From Arcobacter aquimarinus (lineage in GTDB: Bacteria; Campylobacterota; Campylobacteria; Campylobacterales; Arcobacteraceae), in contig NZ_CP030944.1 of assembly GCF_013177635.1 (NCBI RefSeq), forward strand, positions 620,001 to 684,000: a stretch of 64,000 nt of DNA, read 5' to 3'. The translations under genes and the position numbers were made by a program. Positions 1 to 8,297 of the stretch are shown in pieces. Every line of letters begins with the position of its first letter. Position 1 is the stretch's first letter. Under the pieces are notes generated by a model. It did not search any database and was not told the DNA's origin. It was given only the letters and a program-made list of their open reading frames with translations.

Positions 1-198
1 AAAGAAGTTAATTTTATTACTTATGTTATTGCAAAAGTTGGAGATAAAGTTGTTTATGAAGCATCAACTTCTCAATTTTTATCAAAAGATCCATACTTAA
101 AGTTTAACTTTAAAGGTGCAAAAGCAGGTGATGTTCTTGAATTGACATGGAAAGATTTAAAAGGTAATACAGACGTAAGTACTGCAACAATTAAGTAA
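1..198 (+). CDS. soxZ: SoxZ, C-terminal part (5' end outside window)
   Basis: The first 65 codons read openly in frame 1 to a TAA at 196-198. The residues (ending LTWKDLKGNTDVSTATIK) look like the immunoglobulin-like C-terminal half of SoxZ, which with SoxY forms the carrier that holds sulfur intermediates on a SoxY cysteine during periplasmic thiosulfate oxidation. The start lies before the window. soxA follows after 34 bases with a good ribosome site, so this is the tail of a soxXYZ-A-B type operon. The assignment depends on the short visible part plus the soxA/soxB context. Confidence 0.85.
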   Translation, partial: KEVNFITYVIAKVGDKVVYEASTSQFLSKDPYLKFNFKGAKAGDVLELTWKDLKGNTDVSTATIK

Positions 199-232
199 TA
201 TTGCTGATAAAAATAAATTAGAAGGAGATGCT

Positions 233-1147
233 ATGTTATCAAAATTAGTAAAATCAGCAGCTGTTATAGCACTTACTGTGTGCTCTTTAAATGCAAACGA
301 TTTTAATGCTGGAGCAGAAAAAGATAGATTAGCTGTTATTAAATATCTTGAAACTAAATTTGCTGATCCAGAGAAAAATAGAAATACATTTTTCCCTTAT
401 TCAACAGATGAAGAGTTAAAAAATGATTATGATAAAAATTTAAAACATAATGATTTTGCAATAGGAAGTTATTCTTATTCAAAAGATGCTAGATCACAAT
501 ATGAAGCTATTAAAGAGATGCCACCTTATGAAGATGGTATTGAAAAAGGGGAAGAGTTATATAACAAAAAGTTTGCTAATGGTAATTCATTAGCAACTTG
601 TTTCCCTGACCCAACAGTTGGAGGGACTTATCCATATTTTGATGAAAAGAAAAAAGAACTAGTATCATTAACTTCTGCAATTAATGATTGTTTAAGAGCA
701 AATGGTGAAAAAGAGTGGAATACAAAAAAAGGTGATATGGCTAGTTTTCAAGCATTTATAGCTTATTCAACACAAGAAGCAGGTAAAAAGTTTGATATTA
801 AAATAGAGAGTGAAGAGGCTAAAAAAGCTTATGAAAATGGTAAGCAATACTATTACACTCAAAGAGGTTATTTAAAACTTTCTTGTGCAGAATGTCACGT
901 TCAAGGTGCAGGACAAAGAGTTAGAAATGAGAAACTTTCTCCTTTAACAGGGCAAGTTACACATTTCCCAGTTTATAGATTAAAATGGGATGAACTTGGA
1001 ACTTTAGAAAGAAGAATGTCAGGTTGTGTAGTTGATCAAGGACAAGTTCCACCAAAAGATGAAAGTACACAGATGAAAGAGTTATTATATTTCTTAGCAT
1101 ACATGTCAAATGGTATGGCTATTGATGGTCCAGATGTTAGAAAATAA
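233..1147 (+). CDS. soxA: SoxA, c-type cytochrome subunit of SoxXA (L-cysteine S-thiosulfotransferase)
   Basis: SoxA joins thiosulfate to the SoxY cysteine in the periplasm. A Sec signal peptide covers about residues 1-21 (cut near LNA-ND). One haem site, CAECH, is at residues 218-222, and the cysteine of RRMSGC (about residue 265) fits the unusual cysteine/persulfide haem ligand of SoxA. The first haem site of dihaem SoxAs is absent; C123 and C153 could form the disulfide that replaces it, so this is probably the monohaem type. The start follows AGAAGGAG. It lies directly behind soxZ, and a small exported protein gene follows 12 bases later. Confidence 0.95.
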   Translation: MLSKLVKSAAVIALTVCSLNANDFNAGAEKDRLAVIKYLETKFADPEKNRNTFFPYSTDEELKNDYDKNLKHNDFAIGSYSYSKDARSQYEAIKEMPPYEDGIEKGEELYNKKFANGNSLATCFPDPTVGGTYPYFDEKKKELVSLTSAINDCLRANGEKEWNTKKGDMASFQAFIAYSTQEAGKKFDIKIESEEAKKAYENGKQYYYTQRGYLKLSCAECHVQGAGQRVRNEKLSPLTGQVTHFPVYRLKWDELGTLERRMSGCVVDQGQVPPKDESTQMKELLYFLAYMSNGMAIDGPDVRK

Positions 1148-1159
1148 AAGGTGAATAAG

Positions 1160-1582
1160 ATGAAAAATACAGTTTTAAAAATCGCAACTGCAACTGCATT
1201 GTTAACTTTTGGTATTTCTTACTTAAGTGCATCTGATTTAGCTAATTTGGATGTAAAAAAAGAGTGTAATGTTAAAGTTAATGGAATAGAAAAAGTTTTA
1301 GAAACAGCAAAAAAATATAATGAAATTGCAATCAATAATAAAGTTGAATTTATGAGACTTGGAATGAAAGCTAGTCAATATATTGAAGCTGTTGATGGTG
1401 CTTTAAAATCAGGTGCTAAAAACATTGACATTGTTGATGATAAAAAGAAAAAAACAGGTGAACTTACAGTTGAATATGCTGCTTGGAGAGCTTGTGCATT
1501 TGCTATTAGTGCAGTAACTCAACATGAACAAGGAAAAACTGGTTGGAAATTAGCAAGTCCAAGTGACGGATATAAATACTAG
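1160..1582 (+). CDS. Small exported haem-less Sox-cluster protein, possible SoxK-type SoxXA partner
   Basis: This 140-residue protein has a signal peptide (about 1-24), two later cysteines (C36 and C112, the latter in WRACAF) and no CXXCH, so it is not the SoxX cytochrome. The ATG at 1160 is preferred to a GTG at 1151 because AAAGG sits 8 bases before the ATG. Its place between soxA and soxB and its size suggest a SoxXA-binding accessory such as SoxK, but I cannot confirm this from motifs. It probably shares the soxA transcript, since a hairpin terminator lies just downstream. Confidence 0.5.
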   Translation: MKNTVLKIATATALLTFGISYLSASDLANLDVKKECNVKVNGIEKVLETAKKYNEIAINNKVEFMRLGMKASQYIEAVDGALKSGAKNIDIVDDKKKKTGELTVEYAAWRACAFAISAVTQHEQGKTGWKLASPSDGYKY

Positions 1583-1607
1583 TTTCTAGTTATGTTTAAT
1601 TCAAAAG

Positions 1608-1637
1608 AAGTCAAGATTTAAACTCTTGACTTTTTTT
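1608..1637 (+). terminator. Rho-independent terminator after the soxZ-soxA segment
   Basis: Arms AAGTCAAGA and TCTTGACTT form a 9-bp stem with a 7-base loop followed by a T run. It separates soxA and its small partner from soxB, which therefore appears to have its own promoter. Confidence 0.8.
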
Positions 1638-1654
1638 ATTTAAAAAAAATGCTT

Positions 1655-1700
1655 TATATAAATTTGAGTTTTTTGGAAAATTCAAATTTATATATATAAT
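1655..1700 (+). promoter_or_regulatory. soxB promoter with 13-bp inverted repeat
   Basis: TATATAAATTTGA (1655-1667) and its exact reverse complement (1682-1694) flank a 14-base spacer. The right arm directly abuts a TATAAT -10 box at 1695-1700. The dyad covers the place where RNA polymerase would contact the -35 region. A ribosome site AAGG and the soxB ATG follow. It could be an operator or simply an AT-rich hairpin. Confidence 0.5.
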
Positions 1701-1718
1701 TAAAATAAGGTAAATAAA

Positions 1719-3497
1719 ATGAGTAAATTAAGTAGAAGAGAATTTGTTTATATGATGGCTGTTTTAGGAGCAGCACCTGTTTTTGCTAATTCACATACAA
1801 GAATGACAGATACATCAAATAAACTTGAAGATTATTATAAATTAAAACCATTTGGAAATGCAAGAATTTTACATATGACAGATTGTCATGCACAGTTGTT
1901 ACCTGTTTATTTTAGAGAACCAAGTGTAAATTTAGGATTACATACAAATTTTGGAAAAGTACCACATATTGTAGGTGAAAAATTCCTTGAGCATTATGGA
2001 ATAAAAGGAAATAAAAGATTAGAATATGCGTACTCATGTATAAATTTTGAAGAACATGCAAAAGCTATGGGAAGAACAGGTGGTTTTGCTCAAATTAAAA
2101 CAGTAGCTAATTATTTAAGAGAGAGTTTTGATAAAGAAAAAACTTTATTTTTAGATGGTGGAGATACTTGGCAAGGAAGTTGGACATCTTTACAAACAAG
2201 AGGTAAAGATATGGTTGGAGCTTTAAATGAATTAGGTATTGATGTATGTACAGGTCACTGGGAGTTTACATATAAAGATACAGAAGTTATGGAAAACTTA
2301 GAATTATTAAACGCAGATTTCGTTGCTCAAAATATTAAAGTTAAAGAAGATGCATTTTTGAATGGTTCTGAAATTGCTGAAAAAGCTTATGATGAAGACG
2401 AAGCTAGAATGTTTAAACCTTATGTTATAAAAGAACTAAAAGGTATAAGAGTTGCTATTATTGGACAAGCCTTTCCTTATAGTACAATTGCTAATCCAGC
2501 TTATAATATGCCTGATTGGACTTTCTCAATTGATCCTGAAAATATGCAATCAATTATCAATAGAGTTAAAGAAGTAGAAAAACCTGATGCTATTATAGTT
2601 CTTTCTCATAATGGTTTTGATGTTGATAAAAAAATGGCAGAGGTTGTATCTGGAATAGATTTTATTATGGGTGGACATACACACGATGGTGTGCCTGAAG
2701 CATACCCTGTTAAAAATGCAGAAGGAACTACTTATGTATGTAACGCAGGAAGTAATGGTAAATTTTTAAATGTTCTTGATTTAGATGTTCAAAATGGAAA
2801 AATTAAAGATTTTAAATTTACACTTTTACCAATATTCTCTGATTTAATTCCAGAAGATCCTTCAATGAAAAAATATATTGATGATGTAAGAAAACCTTTC
2901 TTATCTCAAATTACTAGACAAATTGCAACTACAGATGTAACTTTATTTAGAAGAGGTAACTTTAATGGTTCTTGGGATCAAATAATTTGTGATGCACTTC
3001 TTGACGTAAAAGGAGCAGAAATTGCTATGTCTCCAGGTGTTAGATGGGGAACTTCTGTAATGCCAGGTCAAGCTATTACTTTTGATGATTTAGCTACACA
3101 AACAGCTATGACATATCCAGAAACATATTTAAGAGAAATAAGTGGTGCTGATATTCACATGATTTTAGAAGATGTTGCAGATAATCTATTTAATGCAGAT
3201 CCATTCTATCAACAAGGTGGAGATATGGTAAGAACAGGTGGAATTTCTTATACAATTGATCCAAATAAAACAATTGGAAAAAGAATTACAAACATTAGAT
3301 TAACTAAAACAGGAAAACCTTTAGAAGCTAGTAAAATGTATAAAGTTGCAGGTTGGGCAACTGTTGGTTCTGTTTCTGCTGGTGAGCCAATCTGGGAAAC
3401 TGTAGAAACTTACTTAAAAAATGTAAAACACATTAGTAATGTAAAAGTTGATACTCCTGATATTATTGGAGTAAAAGGAAATCCTGGAATTATTTAA
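1719..3497 (+). CDS. soxB: SoxB, periplasmic thiosulfohydrolase
   Basis: SoxB releases sulfate from the S-thiosulfonate group bound to SoxY. The N-terminus has a Tat signal (SRREF at about residues 4-8, then a hydrophobic stretch to VFA). The metallophosphoesterase/5'-nucleotidase fold shows its dinuclear metal motifs: TDCHAQ (D55, H57), GGDTWQG (D149), LSHNGFD and GGHTHD (H320, H322). The length of 592 residues is usual for SoxB. Tat export matches folding with manganese in the cytoplasm. The gene stands alone between two hairpin terminators, behind its own candidate promoter. Confidence 0.96.
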   Translation: MSKLSRREFVYMMAVLGAAPVFANSHTRMTDTSNKLEDYYKLKPFGNARILHMTDCHAQLLPVYFREPSVNLGLHTNFGKVPHIVGEKFLEHYGIKGNKRLEYAYSCINFEEHAKAMGRTGGFAQIKTVANYLRESFDKEKTLFLDGGDTWQGSWTSLQTRGKDMVGALNELGIDVCTGHWEFTYKDTEVMENLELLNADFVAQNIKVKEDAFLNGSEIAEKAYDEDEARMFKPYVIKELKGIRVAIIGQAFPYSTIANPAYNMPDWTFSIDPENMQSIINRVKEVEKPDAIIVLSHNGFDVDKKMAEVVSGIDFIMGGHTHDGVPEAYPVKNAEGTTYVCNAGSNGKFLNVLDLDVQNGKIKDFKFTLLPIFSDLIPEDPSMKKYIDDVRKPFLSQITRQIATTDVTLFRRGNFNGSWDQIICDALLDVKGAEIAMSPGVRWGTSVMPGQAITFDDLATQTAMTYPETYLREISGADIHMILEDVADNLFNADPFYQQGGDMVRTGGISYTIDPNKTIGKRITNIRLTKTGKPLEASKMYKVAGWATVGSVSAGEPIWETVETYLKNVKHISNVKVDTPDIIGVKGNPGII

Positions 3498-3507
3498 TTT
3501 TAGGATT

Positions 3508-3542
3508 AAAAGTATAAAGAGTTTTCTCTTTATACTTTTTTT
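3508..3542 (+). terminator. Terminator after soxB
   Basis: A 14-bp perfect stem (AAAAGTATAAAGAG at 3508-3521 and its complement at 3526-3539) with a TTTT loop and trailing T run, directly after the soxB stop. Confidence 0.9.
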
Positions 3543-3592
3543 ATTTCAATGAATATTTATATTTTATTTATTGAAGTGAAAAAGGATTTTAA

Positions 3593-4390
3593 GTGAAGAA
3601 TTTTTTATTGTTAAGTTTGCTTTTAATTACAAACTTATTTGCTGATTTTAAAGAGGGTGAAACTATATTTAAAAATAAGTGTTCATCATGTCATCAAGAT
3701 TATATTTCTATAAACACTATCAAAGAGAATTTTTTTGAAAAAGAGAATAAATTATTAAATTTAAAAGCTCCAACTGTTAATATGCTTGTTTATGCGATTA
3801 TGGATAGTCCTAAAAAAATAGGTGATGCAAGTGATTCTGAAATGCAAAGTATAGAAATTGAAACATATTTAAAATCTTATTTAGAAAATCCTGATAGATT
3901 TAATTCTATTTGTGATGATTATATTTTAGGATTTTATGATAATAAAAAAAGTATGAAAACTTTATTGAGTGATGAAGAATACAGACTTTTAACTACTTAT
4001 TTTATGGAATATAAAGATAATTTTAAAGATGAAGATAAAATAGAAAAAGAAGAATTTTCAAAAGATCAAAATGCTATTTTAAATAAAGCAAAAAAAGAGA
4101 ACAAACAAATTTTAGTTTATGCAACAGCAAAATCATGCTTTTTTTGTAAAAAAATGGATAGGGAAGTTTTAGATTTAAAAGAAGTTAAAAATGAGCTTCA
4201 AAAAGATTATATTTTTGTAAAAGTTGATATGGATGAATCGTTATTACCTTTTGATTTGCAAAAAGTTTATAAAAAAATAACTCCTAGTTTCTTTTTTGTT
4301 TCAAAGGAAGGTAAGTTTATAAAACAATATCCTGGAAGTTGGACTAAAAGTGATTTTCTAGAAATTTTGAAAGAGAATAGAATAAAATGA
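3593..4390 (+). CDS. Exported cytochrome c-thioredoxin fusion protein (SoxW-like)
   Basis: A signal peptide (about 1-17, LLLITNLFA) is followed by a single c-type haem site CSSCH (residues 30-34). After a linker comes a thioredoxin-fold domain (about 150-265) with a CFFC redox pair at 182-185 and a cis-proline-type ITPS motif. The C-terminal part resembles the SoxW thioredoxin group, suggesting it reduces Sox or cytochrome thiols in the periplasm. The start is GTG, with AAGGA 6 bases upstream. Its last codons overlap the next gene (ATGA). The joining of an electron-carrying haem and a dithiol domain in one chain is notable; the partner is unknown. Confidence 0.75.
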   Translation: MKNFLLLSLLLITNLFADFKEGETIFKNKCSSCHQDYISINTIKENFFEKENKLLNLKAPTVNMLVYAIMDSPKKIGDASDSEMQSIEIETYLKSYLENPDRFNSICDDYILGFYDNKKSMKTLLSDEEYRLLTTYFMEYKDNFKDEDKIEKEEFSKDQNAILNKAKKENKQILVYATAKSCFFCKKMDREVLDLKEVKNELQKDYIFVKVDMDESLLPFDLQKVYKKITPSFFFVSKEGKFIKQYPGSWTKSDFLEILKENRIK

Positions 4391-4833
4391 TTAATATAGG
4401 AAAAGTGTTAGATACTTTTAGTGCTACAAAAGAATCAAGTGGACTTCCAAGACCAAAGGTTGAAAATCTGAATCTTATAAAAGATTATGGAATTGAAAAT
4501 GATAAATTTGCAGGAAAAAAGCTAGAACAAACAGTTATGATAGTGGGAGTTGAATCTTATGAAATAGCAAAAGATAAAGGTATAGATTTAGAGTTTGGAT
4601 GTTTAGGTGAAAATATTTTATTAGATTTTGATCCTCATACTTTAAAAGTTGGAACAAATTTGATAATAGGAGATGCAATTATACAAATAACACAAGTTTG
4701 TACCGTTTGTAATCATTTAGCTGTTTTTGATGAGAGTTTACCCCTTTTATTAAAAGGACATAGAGGACTTTATTGTAGAATAGTTAATAATGGAATCGTA
4801 TCAAAAGATATGATAGTAAAAATAGAAGGATAA
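4387..4833 (+). CDS. MOSC domain protein
   Basis: The 148-residue protein is a free-standing MOSC domain (the fold of the molybdenum-cofactor sulfurase C-terminus), with the typical GLPRPKVE start, DKFAGKK, GCLGENI and the cysteine region VCTVCNH, where a cysteine would be expected to carry sulfur or bind a cofactor. No signal peptide is seen, so it is cytoplasmic. It overlaps the upstream fusion gene by 4 bases and is followed 4 bases later by a DsrE-like gene, so all three are likely cotranscribed and may belong to sulfur handling. The substrate is unknown. Confidence 0.8.
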   Translation: MINIGKVLDTFSATKESSGLPRPKVENLNLIKDYGIENDKFAGKKLEQTVMIVGVESYEIAKDKGIDLEFGCLGENILLDFDPHTLKVGTNLIIGDAIIQITQVCTVCNHLAVFDESLPLLLKGHRGLYCRIVNNGIVSKDMIVKIEG

Positions 4834-4837
4834 ATTT

Positions 4838-5275
4838 ATGAAAAAGATTATTTTAGTAGTTTTAATGGCAGTTTTTTCTTATGCCCAAACAAAATTTAGT
4901 GAACCACAACCAACTTTTGATAACCCAAGAAAGGTTGTTTATTCTTTATATGTTGGTGATTTAGATACAGTTAGTCATACAATTGGTTCTATGTATAATA
5001 TTTTAAAAGAGTATCCAAGTGAAAGTTTAAAAATAGTTGTTGTTGCTTATGGTAAAGGTATGAGAGTTTTAAAAAAAGACTATGATGAAAATACATTAAA
5101 TAGAATCAAATCTTTGATGGAATATGATGTTGAATTCATTGGTTGTAAAAATACAATGGAAACGATGAATTGGAAAGAAGAAGATTTTATAGATGGCATT
5201 AGTTTTACACAAGCTGGAATAGTTGAAGTTATAGAAAGACAACAAGATGGTTTTATCGGAGTTACAGCTTATTAG
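4838..5275 (+). CDS. Exported DsrE-like protein
   Basis: A signal peptide (about 1-16, ending SYA) precedes a DsrE/DsrF-like alpha/beta domain (VVYSLYVGDLD, then KIVVVAYGKGMRVL). A single cysteine in FIGCKNTM sits where this family often has its reactive cysteine. Members act as small sulfur carriers or partners, but many exported forms are uncharacterised. Its place after the MOSC gene and close to sox genes supports a role with reduced sulfur compounds. Confidence 0.75.
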   Translation: MKKIILVVLMAVFSYAQTKFSEPQPTFDNPRKVVYSLYVGDLDTVSHTIGSMYNILKEYPSESLKIVVVAYGKGMRVLKKDYDENTLNRIKSLMEYDVEFIGCKNTMETMNWKEEDFIDGISFTQAGIVEVIERQQDGFIGVTAY

Positions 5276-5309
5276 TTTAAGTTTTTCAATTTAAAAATAG
5301 GAGAGTAAA

Positions 5310-6101
5310 ATGTTTAAAAAAAGTTTATTGTTATCAAGTTTTTTAATTGCTTCAAGTTTATCTTTAAATGCGGCTAAAATTTCACAAGAAGAGTGTGCTT
5401 CAAAAGGTGATAATTTTATATTTGCTGGAAATGAGTGTATTGCTTATAAAAAATTTTCAGGTGATGAAGAAGGTTCACTAAATATAATCGTTCATGGAAC
5501 ATGGAATGAAGGAACAGATACTCTTGCAAGGTATGCACCTTTTGCAGAAGATTTATCTATGAGAACAGATATTACTACAATAGCTGTTGCACTTCCAGGA
5601 TATTCAGGAAGCTCTACAAATAATTTTCCATCTTTAGTTCATGATGGAGTTGAAAGTTTAGGTGCTAAACAAGAGTATGTTGAGTTTTTAGGAGAACTTG
5701 TAAATGCATTAAAAACTAAGTATGAAGCAAGTAAGGTTACTTATATTGGTCATAGTGCTGGTTGTATGATGGGTGCAACTTTAACAGGGATTAAACCAAT
5801 GTTAGTAGATAATATTGTTTGTGCTGGTGGAGTTTATGATATCAAAAAAGAGAAACCTCATTTAAAAGAAGCAATTTCCATAATTGATGTTTTAGATAAA
5901 GTAGATAAAGAGACTAAATTTGTTTTAGTTTATGGAACAGCTGATGATATTTCAAAACCTCAAACTACAATTGATTTTTATAATTTGGCAAAAGAAAAGG
6001 GTTTTAATGTAAAACTTGTAGAAGCGAAAGACGCTCCTCATATTGATTTAGATATGACAAGTGAATCTATAGAAGCTATAACAGAACTTTTAGAAGAATA
6101 A
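5310..6101 (+). CDS. Exported alpha/beta hydrolase
   Basis: The signal peptide (about 1-21, SLSLNAA) leads into an alpha/beta-hydrolase fold. The nucleophile elbow GHSAG places the serine at residue 149; HGTW near residue 61 would form the oxyanion region; D in YGTADD and H in APHIDLD complete a plausible triad. Length 263. The substrate cannot be told. It is the last gene of the cytochrome-thioredoxin/MOSC/DsrE group, about 35 bases downstream with its own AGGAG ribosome site. Confidence 0.8.
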   Translation: MFKKSLLLSSFLIASSLSLNAAKISQEECASKGDNFIFAGNECIAYKKFSGDEEGSLNIIVHGTWNEGTDTLARYAPFAEDLSMRTDITTIAVALPGYSGSSTNNFPSLVHDGVESLGAKQEYVEFLGELVNALKTKYEASKVTYIGHSAGCMMGATLTGIKPMLVDNIVCAGGVYDIKKEKPHLKEAISIIDVLDKVDKETKFVLVYGTADDISKPQTTIDFYNLAKEKGFNVKLVEAKDAPHIDLDMTSESIEAITELLEE

Positions 6102-6103
6102 AA

Positions 6104-6130
6104 GAGAAGTAGACTAAAAGTCTACTCTCC
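6104..6130. terminator. Hairpin between convergent hydrolase and metallohydrolase genes
   Basis: AGTAGAC (6108-6114) and GTCTACT (6120-6126) form a 7-bp stem in the 20-base gap between convergent genes. The minus-strand side is followed by a T-rich run, so it may stop transcription mainly from the metallohydrolase. Confidence 0.6.
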
Positions 6131-7039
6131 ATCATAAAATTCTAATTCTCTAAAAGCATCAAAGACATTTTTACTATTTAATTCATCATAAAGTCCTTTA
6201 TCTTTAAACTCTTCCATAGTTACAATTTGAGTTATTTCATCAGCTCCAATATCATTTTCAATAGCTTCCATTACTCTTTGTTTTAAAAGTGTAAAATATT
6301 TCGTTGTTTCATCAGTTGCTGTTTTAGAAGTATCTGTTCCGTGACCTGCTACTAAAATCTCCCAATCTTTTGAGCTTATCATATCAAGAGCCTTTAATGT
6401 TCCTAGAACAGACCCATCTCTATTTGATGTAACTCTTCCATTCATTACGATATCTCCTGAAAATAGAACTTTGTCTTTTGGTAGATAAACAAATAAATCA
6501 TCAGCTGTATGAGCTTTTACTTTTGTTGGAGTTATTATTATCTCTTTGTTCCCAATTTTTAGAGTTGTTTCTTCACTAATTATCTCATCAGCAGGAATAA
6601 ATTTTGTTCCTTTTTTTTCTTCATCTGAAAGTACACCTAATCCTCTAATCTCAGAGTTTTCATTGTATTCTTTATTTAAAAGTGCAGGAGCATAGATTTT
6701 TGAATTAAATTTTTCTTTATAAAAATTATTGCCAAGCCAGTGGTCATCATGAACATGAGTTGTAATTATAGTCTTAACAGGCAACTTTTCTATTTTCTCA
6801 ATAGCTTCATAAGCTTGTTTTGCAAAACCATAACTAGCCCCTGTATCAATTAATACATAACTATCTGTTGTTTTTATATAACAGCTATTTGACATAAATC
6901 CTGCATTTTCTTTTGTAGGTGGTTCAAGTTTTCCAAAAAAACACCAAACATCTTCAGATACTTTTTTAGGTTCTAAATCATAATTAAAAGCAAAGGCACA
7001 AGCTGTTGTTAGTGATAATATTGCAATTTTTTTTAACAT
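6122..7039 (-). CDS. Exported MBL-fold metallohydrolase (SoxH-like)
   Basis: A signal peptide (about 1-17) precedes a metallo-beta-lactamase domain with the zinc motif HVHDDH (H95, H97, D99, H100), the later GDIVMNGR segment and VAGHGTD. These fit subclass B-type hydrolases related to SoxH and to the PQQ-associated metallohydrolases. SoxH genes are often found with sox operons, though not needed for thiosulfate oxidation in the model species. The region 7040-7119 between it and the divergent HD gene holds both promoters. The real substrate is not known; polysulfide, glutathione-type thioesters and others are possible. Confidence 0.8.
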   Translation of the reverse strand: MLKKIAILSLTTACAFAFNYDLEPKKVSEDVWCFFGKLEPPTKENAGFMSNSCYIKTTDSYVLIDTGASYGFAKQAYEAIEKIEKLPVKTIITTHVHDDHWLGNNFYKEKFNSKIYAPALLNKEYNENSEIRGLGVLSDEEKKGTKFIPADEIISEETTLKIGNKEIIITPTKVKAHTADDLFVYLPKDKVLFSGDIVMNGRVTSNRDGSVLGTLKALDMISSKDWEILVAGHGTDTSKTATDETTKYFTLLKQRVMEAIENDIGADEITQIVTMEEFKDKGLYDELNSKNVFDAFRELEFYDGE

Positions 7040-7119
7040 ATTTTTCCTTTTTTATTTCATAATTAAAGATTATATTGTAATATCACTTTTATATAATTAA
7101 TAGTAATAGGATATTTCAT

Positions 7120-8280
7120 ATGGATAAGAAAAAACAGATGCAATTTAATTTAAATAATTTTTTACTTTCTACAAGTATTGCTTTAGATTTTGTTTCAAAG
7201 AATAGATATAAAATAAGTTTAGGACATGCAAAAAGAGTAGCTTTTATAGCTTTAAATATTGGAATAAAATTTGATTTAAGCCCTGAGGAATTAAGTGATT
7301 TATGTTCATATTCACTTCTTAGTTCAATTGGATTAAATCAAAGTAATGATGATAAAACTTTTTGTGAAATATCAAATGAATGTGCAAAAGAGTTTATTTT
7401 TTTAAATCAAAATAAAAATATACTTCTATATCAAAAAGAAAAAATTGATGGAAGTGGAATTTTTGGTTTAAAAAATGAAGAAATTCCTCTTTTTTCTCAA
7501 ATTATTTTTTTGGCTAGAACTTTGGATATTATGTATGATTTTGGAAAAGAAAATATTAAAAGTAGGTTTGATGCAATAGAGTTTGTAAAAGAGAATTTGG
7601 ATATATATTTTTCAAGACAAATTATAGAGAAGTTTTTTGAGTGCGTAAAAGATGTGAGTTTTTGGCAAGATATGTTAAACGAGCAAGATACAATGATGTT
7701 TATTTATGCTTCTTTATATGATTTTACAAAACCTTTAGATTTTGAAGATATTTTGAAAATGACAACAATTTTTCATAAAATTGAAAATCCTCAATCAAAA
7801 TTGATCGAATTAGCTCAAATTATGTCTGATTTTTATGAATTTGAACACAAAGATAAACAAACATTTTTAATAGCATCAAGTTTATGTAATATTGGAAAAT
7901 TAACTTTAGGAAAAGATTTACTTGAAAAAGTTGATGAGTTAAATATTTATGAAATTGAAAAAATAAAAACTTATCCATACTATACAAAAAAGATTTTACA
8001 AAATATTATAGGTTTTTCAGATATTACTTCTTGGGCTATAAAAATTCAAGAAAGACTCGATGGAAGCGGTTATATTTTGGGTTTAAGTGCAAAAAATTTA
8101 AATTTTAAAGATAGATTATTACAAACGTTATATGCATATAATGCATTAAGGGAAGATAGAGTGTATAGAGAACTTTTTAGTCACGATGAAGCAATAGAAA
8201 TTCTAAAATTTGAAGCAAGTGAAAATAGATTTGATATTACAATAATTGAAGATTTAGAGAAGATTTTAAAAGAGAGTTAA
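7120..8280 (+). CDS. Tandem degenerate HD-GYP-like protein
   Basis: The 386 residues read as two HD-GYP-like halves (about 20-185 and 215-380). The key metal ligands are missing: the HD pair is replaced by SYSLLSSIG in the first half and SSLCNIGK in the second, and only the DGSG part of the GYP signature remains (KIDGSGIFG, ERLDGSGYILGL). H36 in LGHAKRV is kept. It is therefore unlikely to hydrolyse cyclic di-GMP and may act as a binding or scaffold protein in signalling. No membrane segment or other domain is visible. It stands alone with its own promoter and ends in a shared convergent terminator. Confidence 0.7.
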   Translation: MDKKKQMQFNLNNFLLSTSIALDFVSKNRYKISLGHAKRVAFIALNIGIKFDLSPEELSDLCSYSLLSSIGLNQSNDDKTFCEISNECAKEFIFLNQNKNILLYQKEKIDGSGIFGLKNEEIPLFSQIIFLARTLDIMYDFGKENIKSRFDAIEFVKENLDIYFSRQIIEKFFECVKDVSFWQDMLNEQDTMMFIYASLYDFTKPLDFEDILKMTTIFHKIENPQSKLIELAQIMSDFYEFEHKDKQTFLIASSLCNIGKLTLGKDLLEKVDELNIYEIEKIKTYPYYTKKILQNIIGFSDITSWAIKIQERLDGSGYILGLSAKNLNFKDRLLQTLYAYNALREDRVYRELFSHDEAIEILKFEASENRFDITIIEDLEKILKES

Positions 8281-8297
8281 AAAACTCTCTTTTTTTA
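8268..8297. terminator. Convergent terminator between the HD gene and the rhodanese gene
   Basis: AGAGAGT (8271-8277) pairs with ACTCTCT (8284-8290), flanked by A and T runs on the two sides, so it can work in both directions. It overlaps the HD gene stop codon. Confidence 0.8.

Noticed and set aside
1151-1582. The small gene between soxA and soxB as the SoxX cytochrome
   Set aside because: It has no CXXCH haem site; soxX is probably upstream of soxY, outside the window.
7120-8280. The HD protein as an active cyclic di-GMP phosphodiesterase
   Set aside because: The HD metal ligands are missing in both halves.
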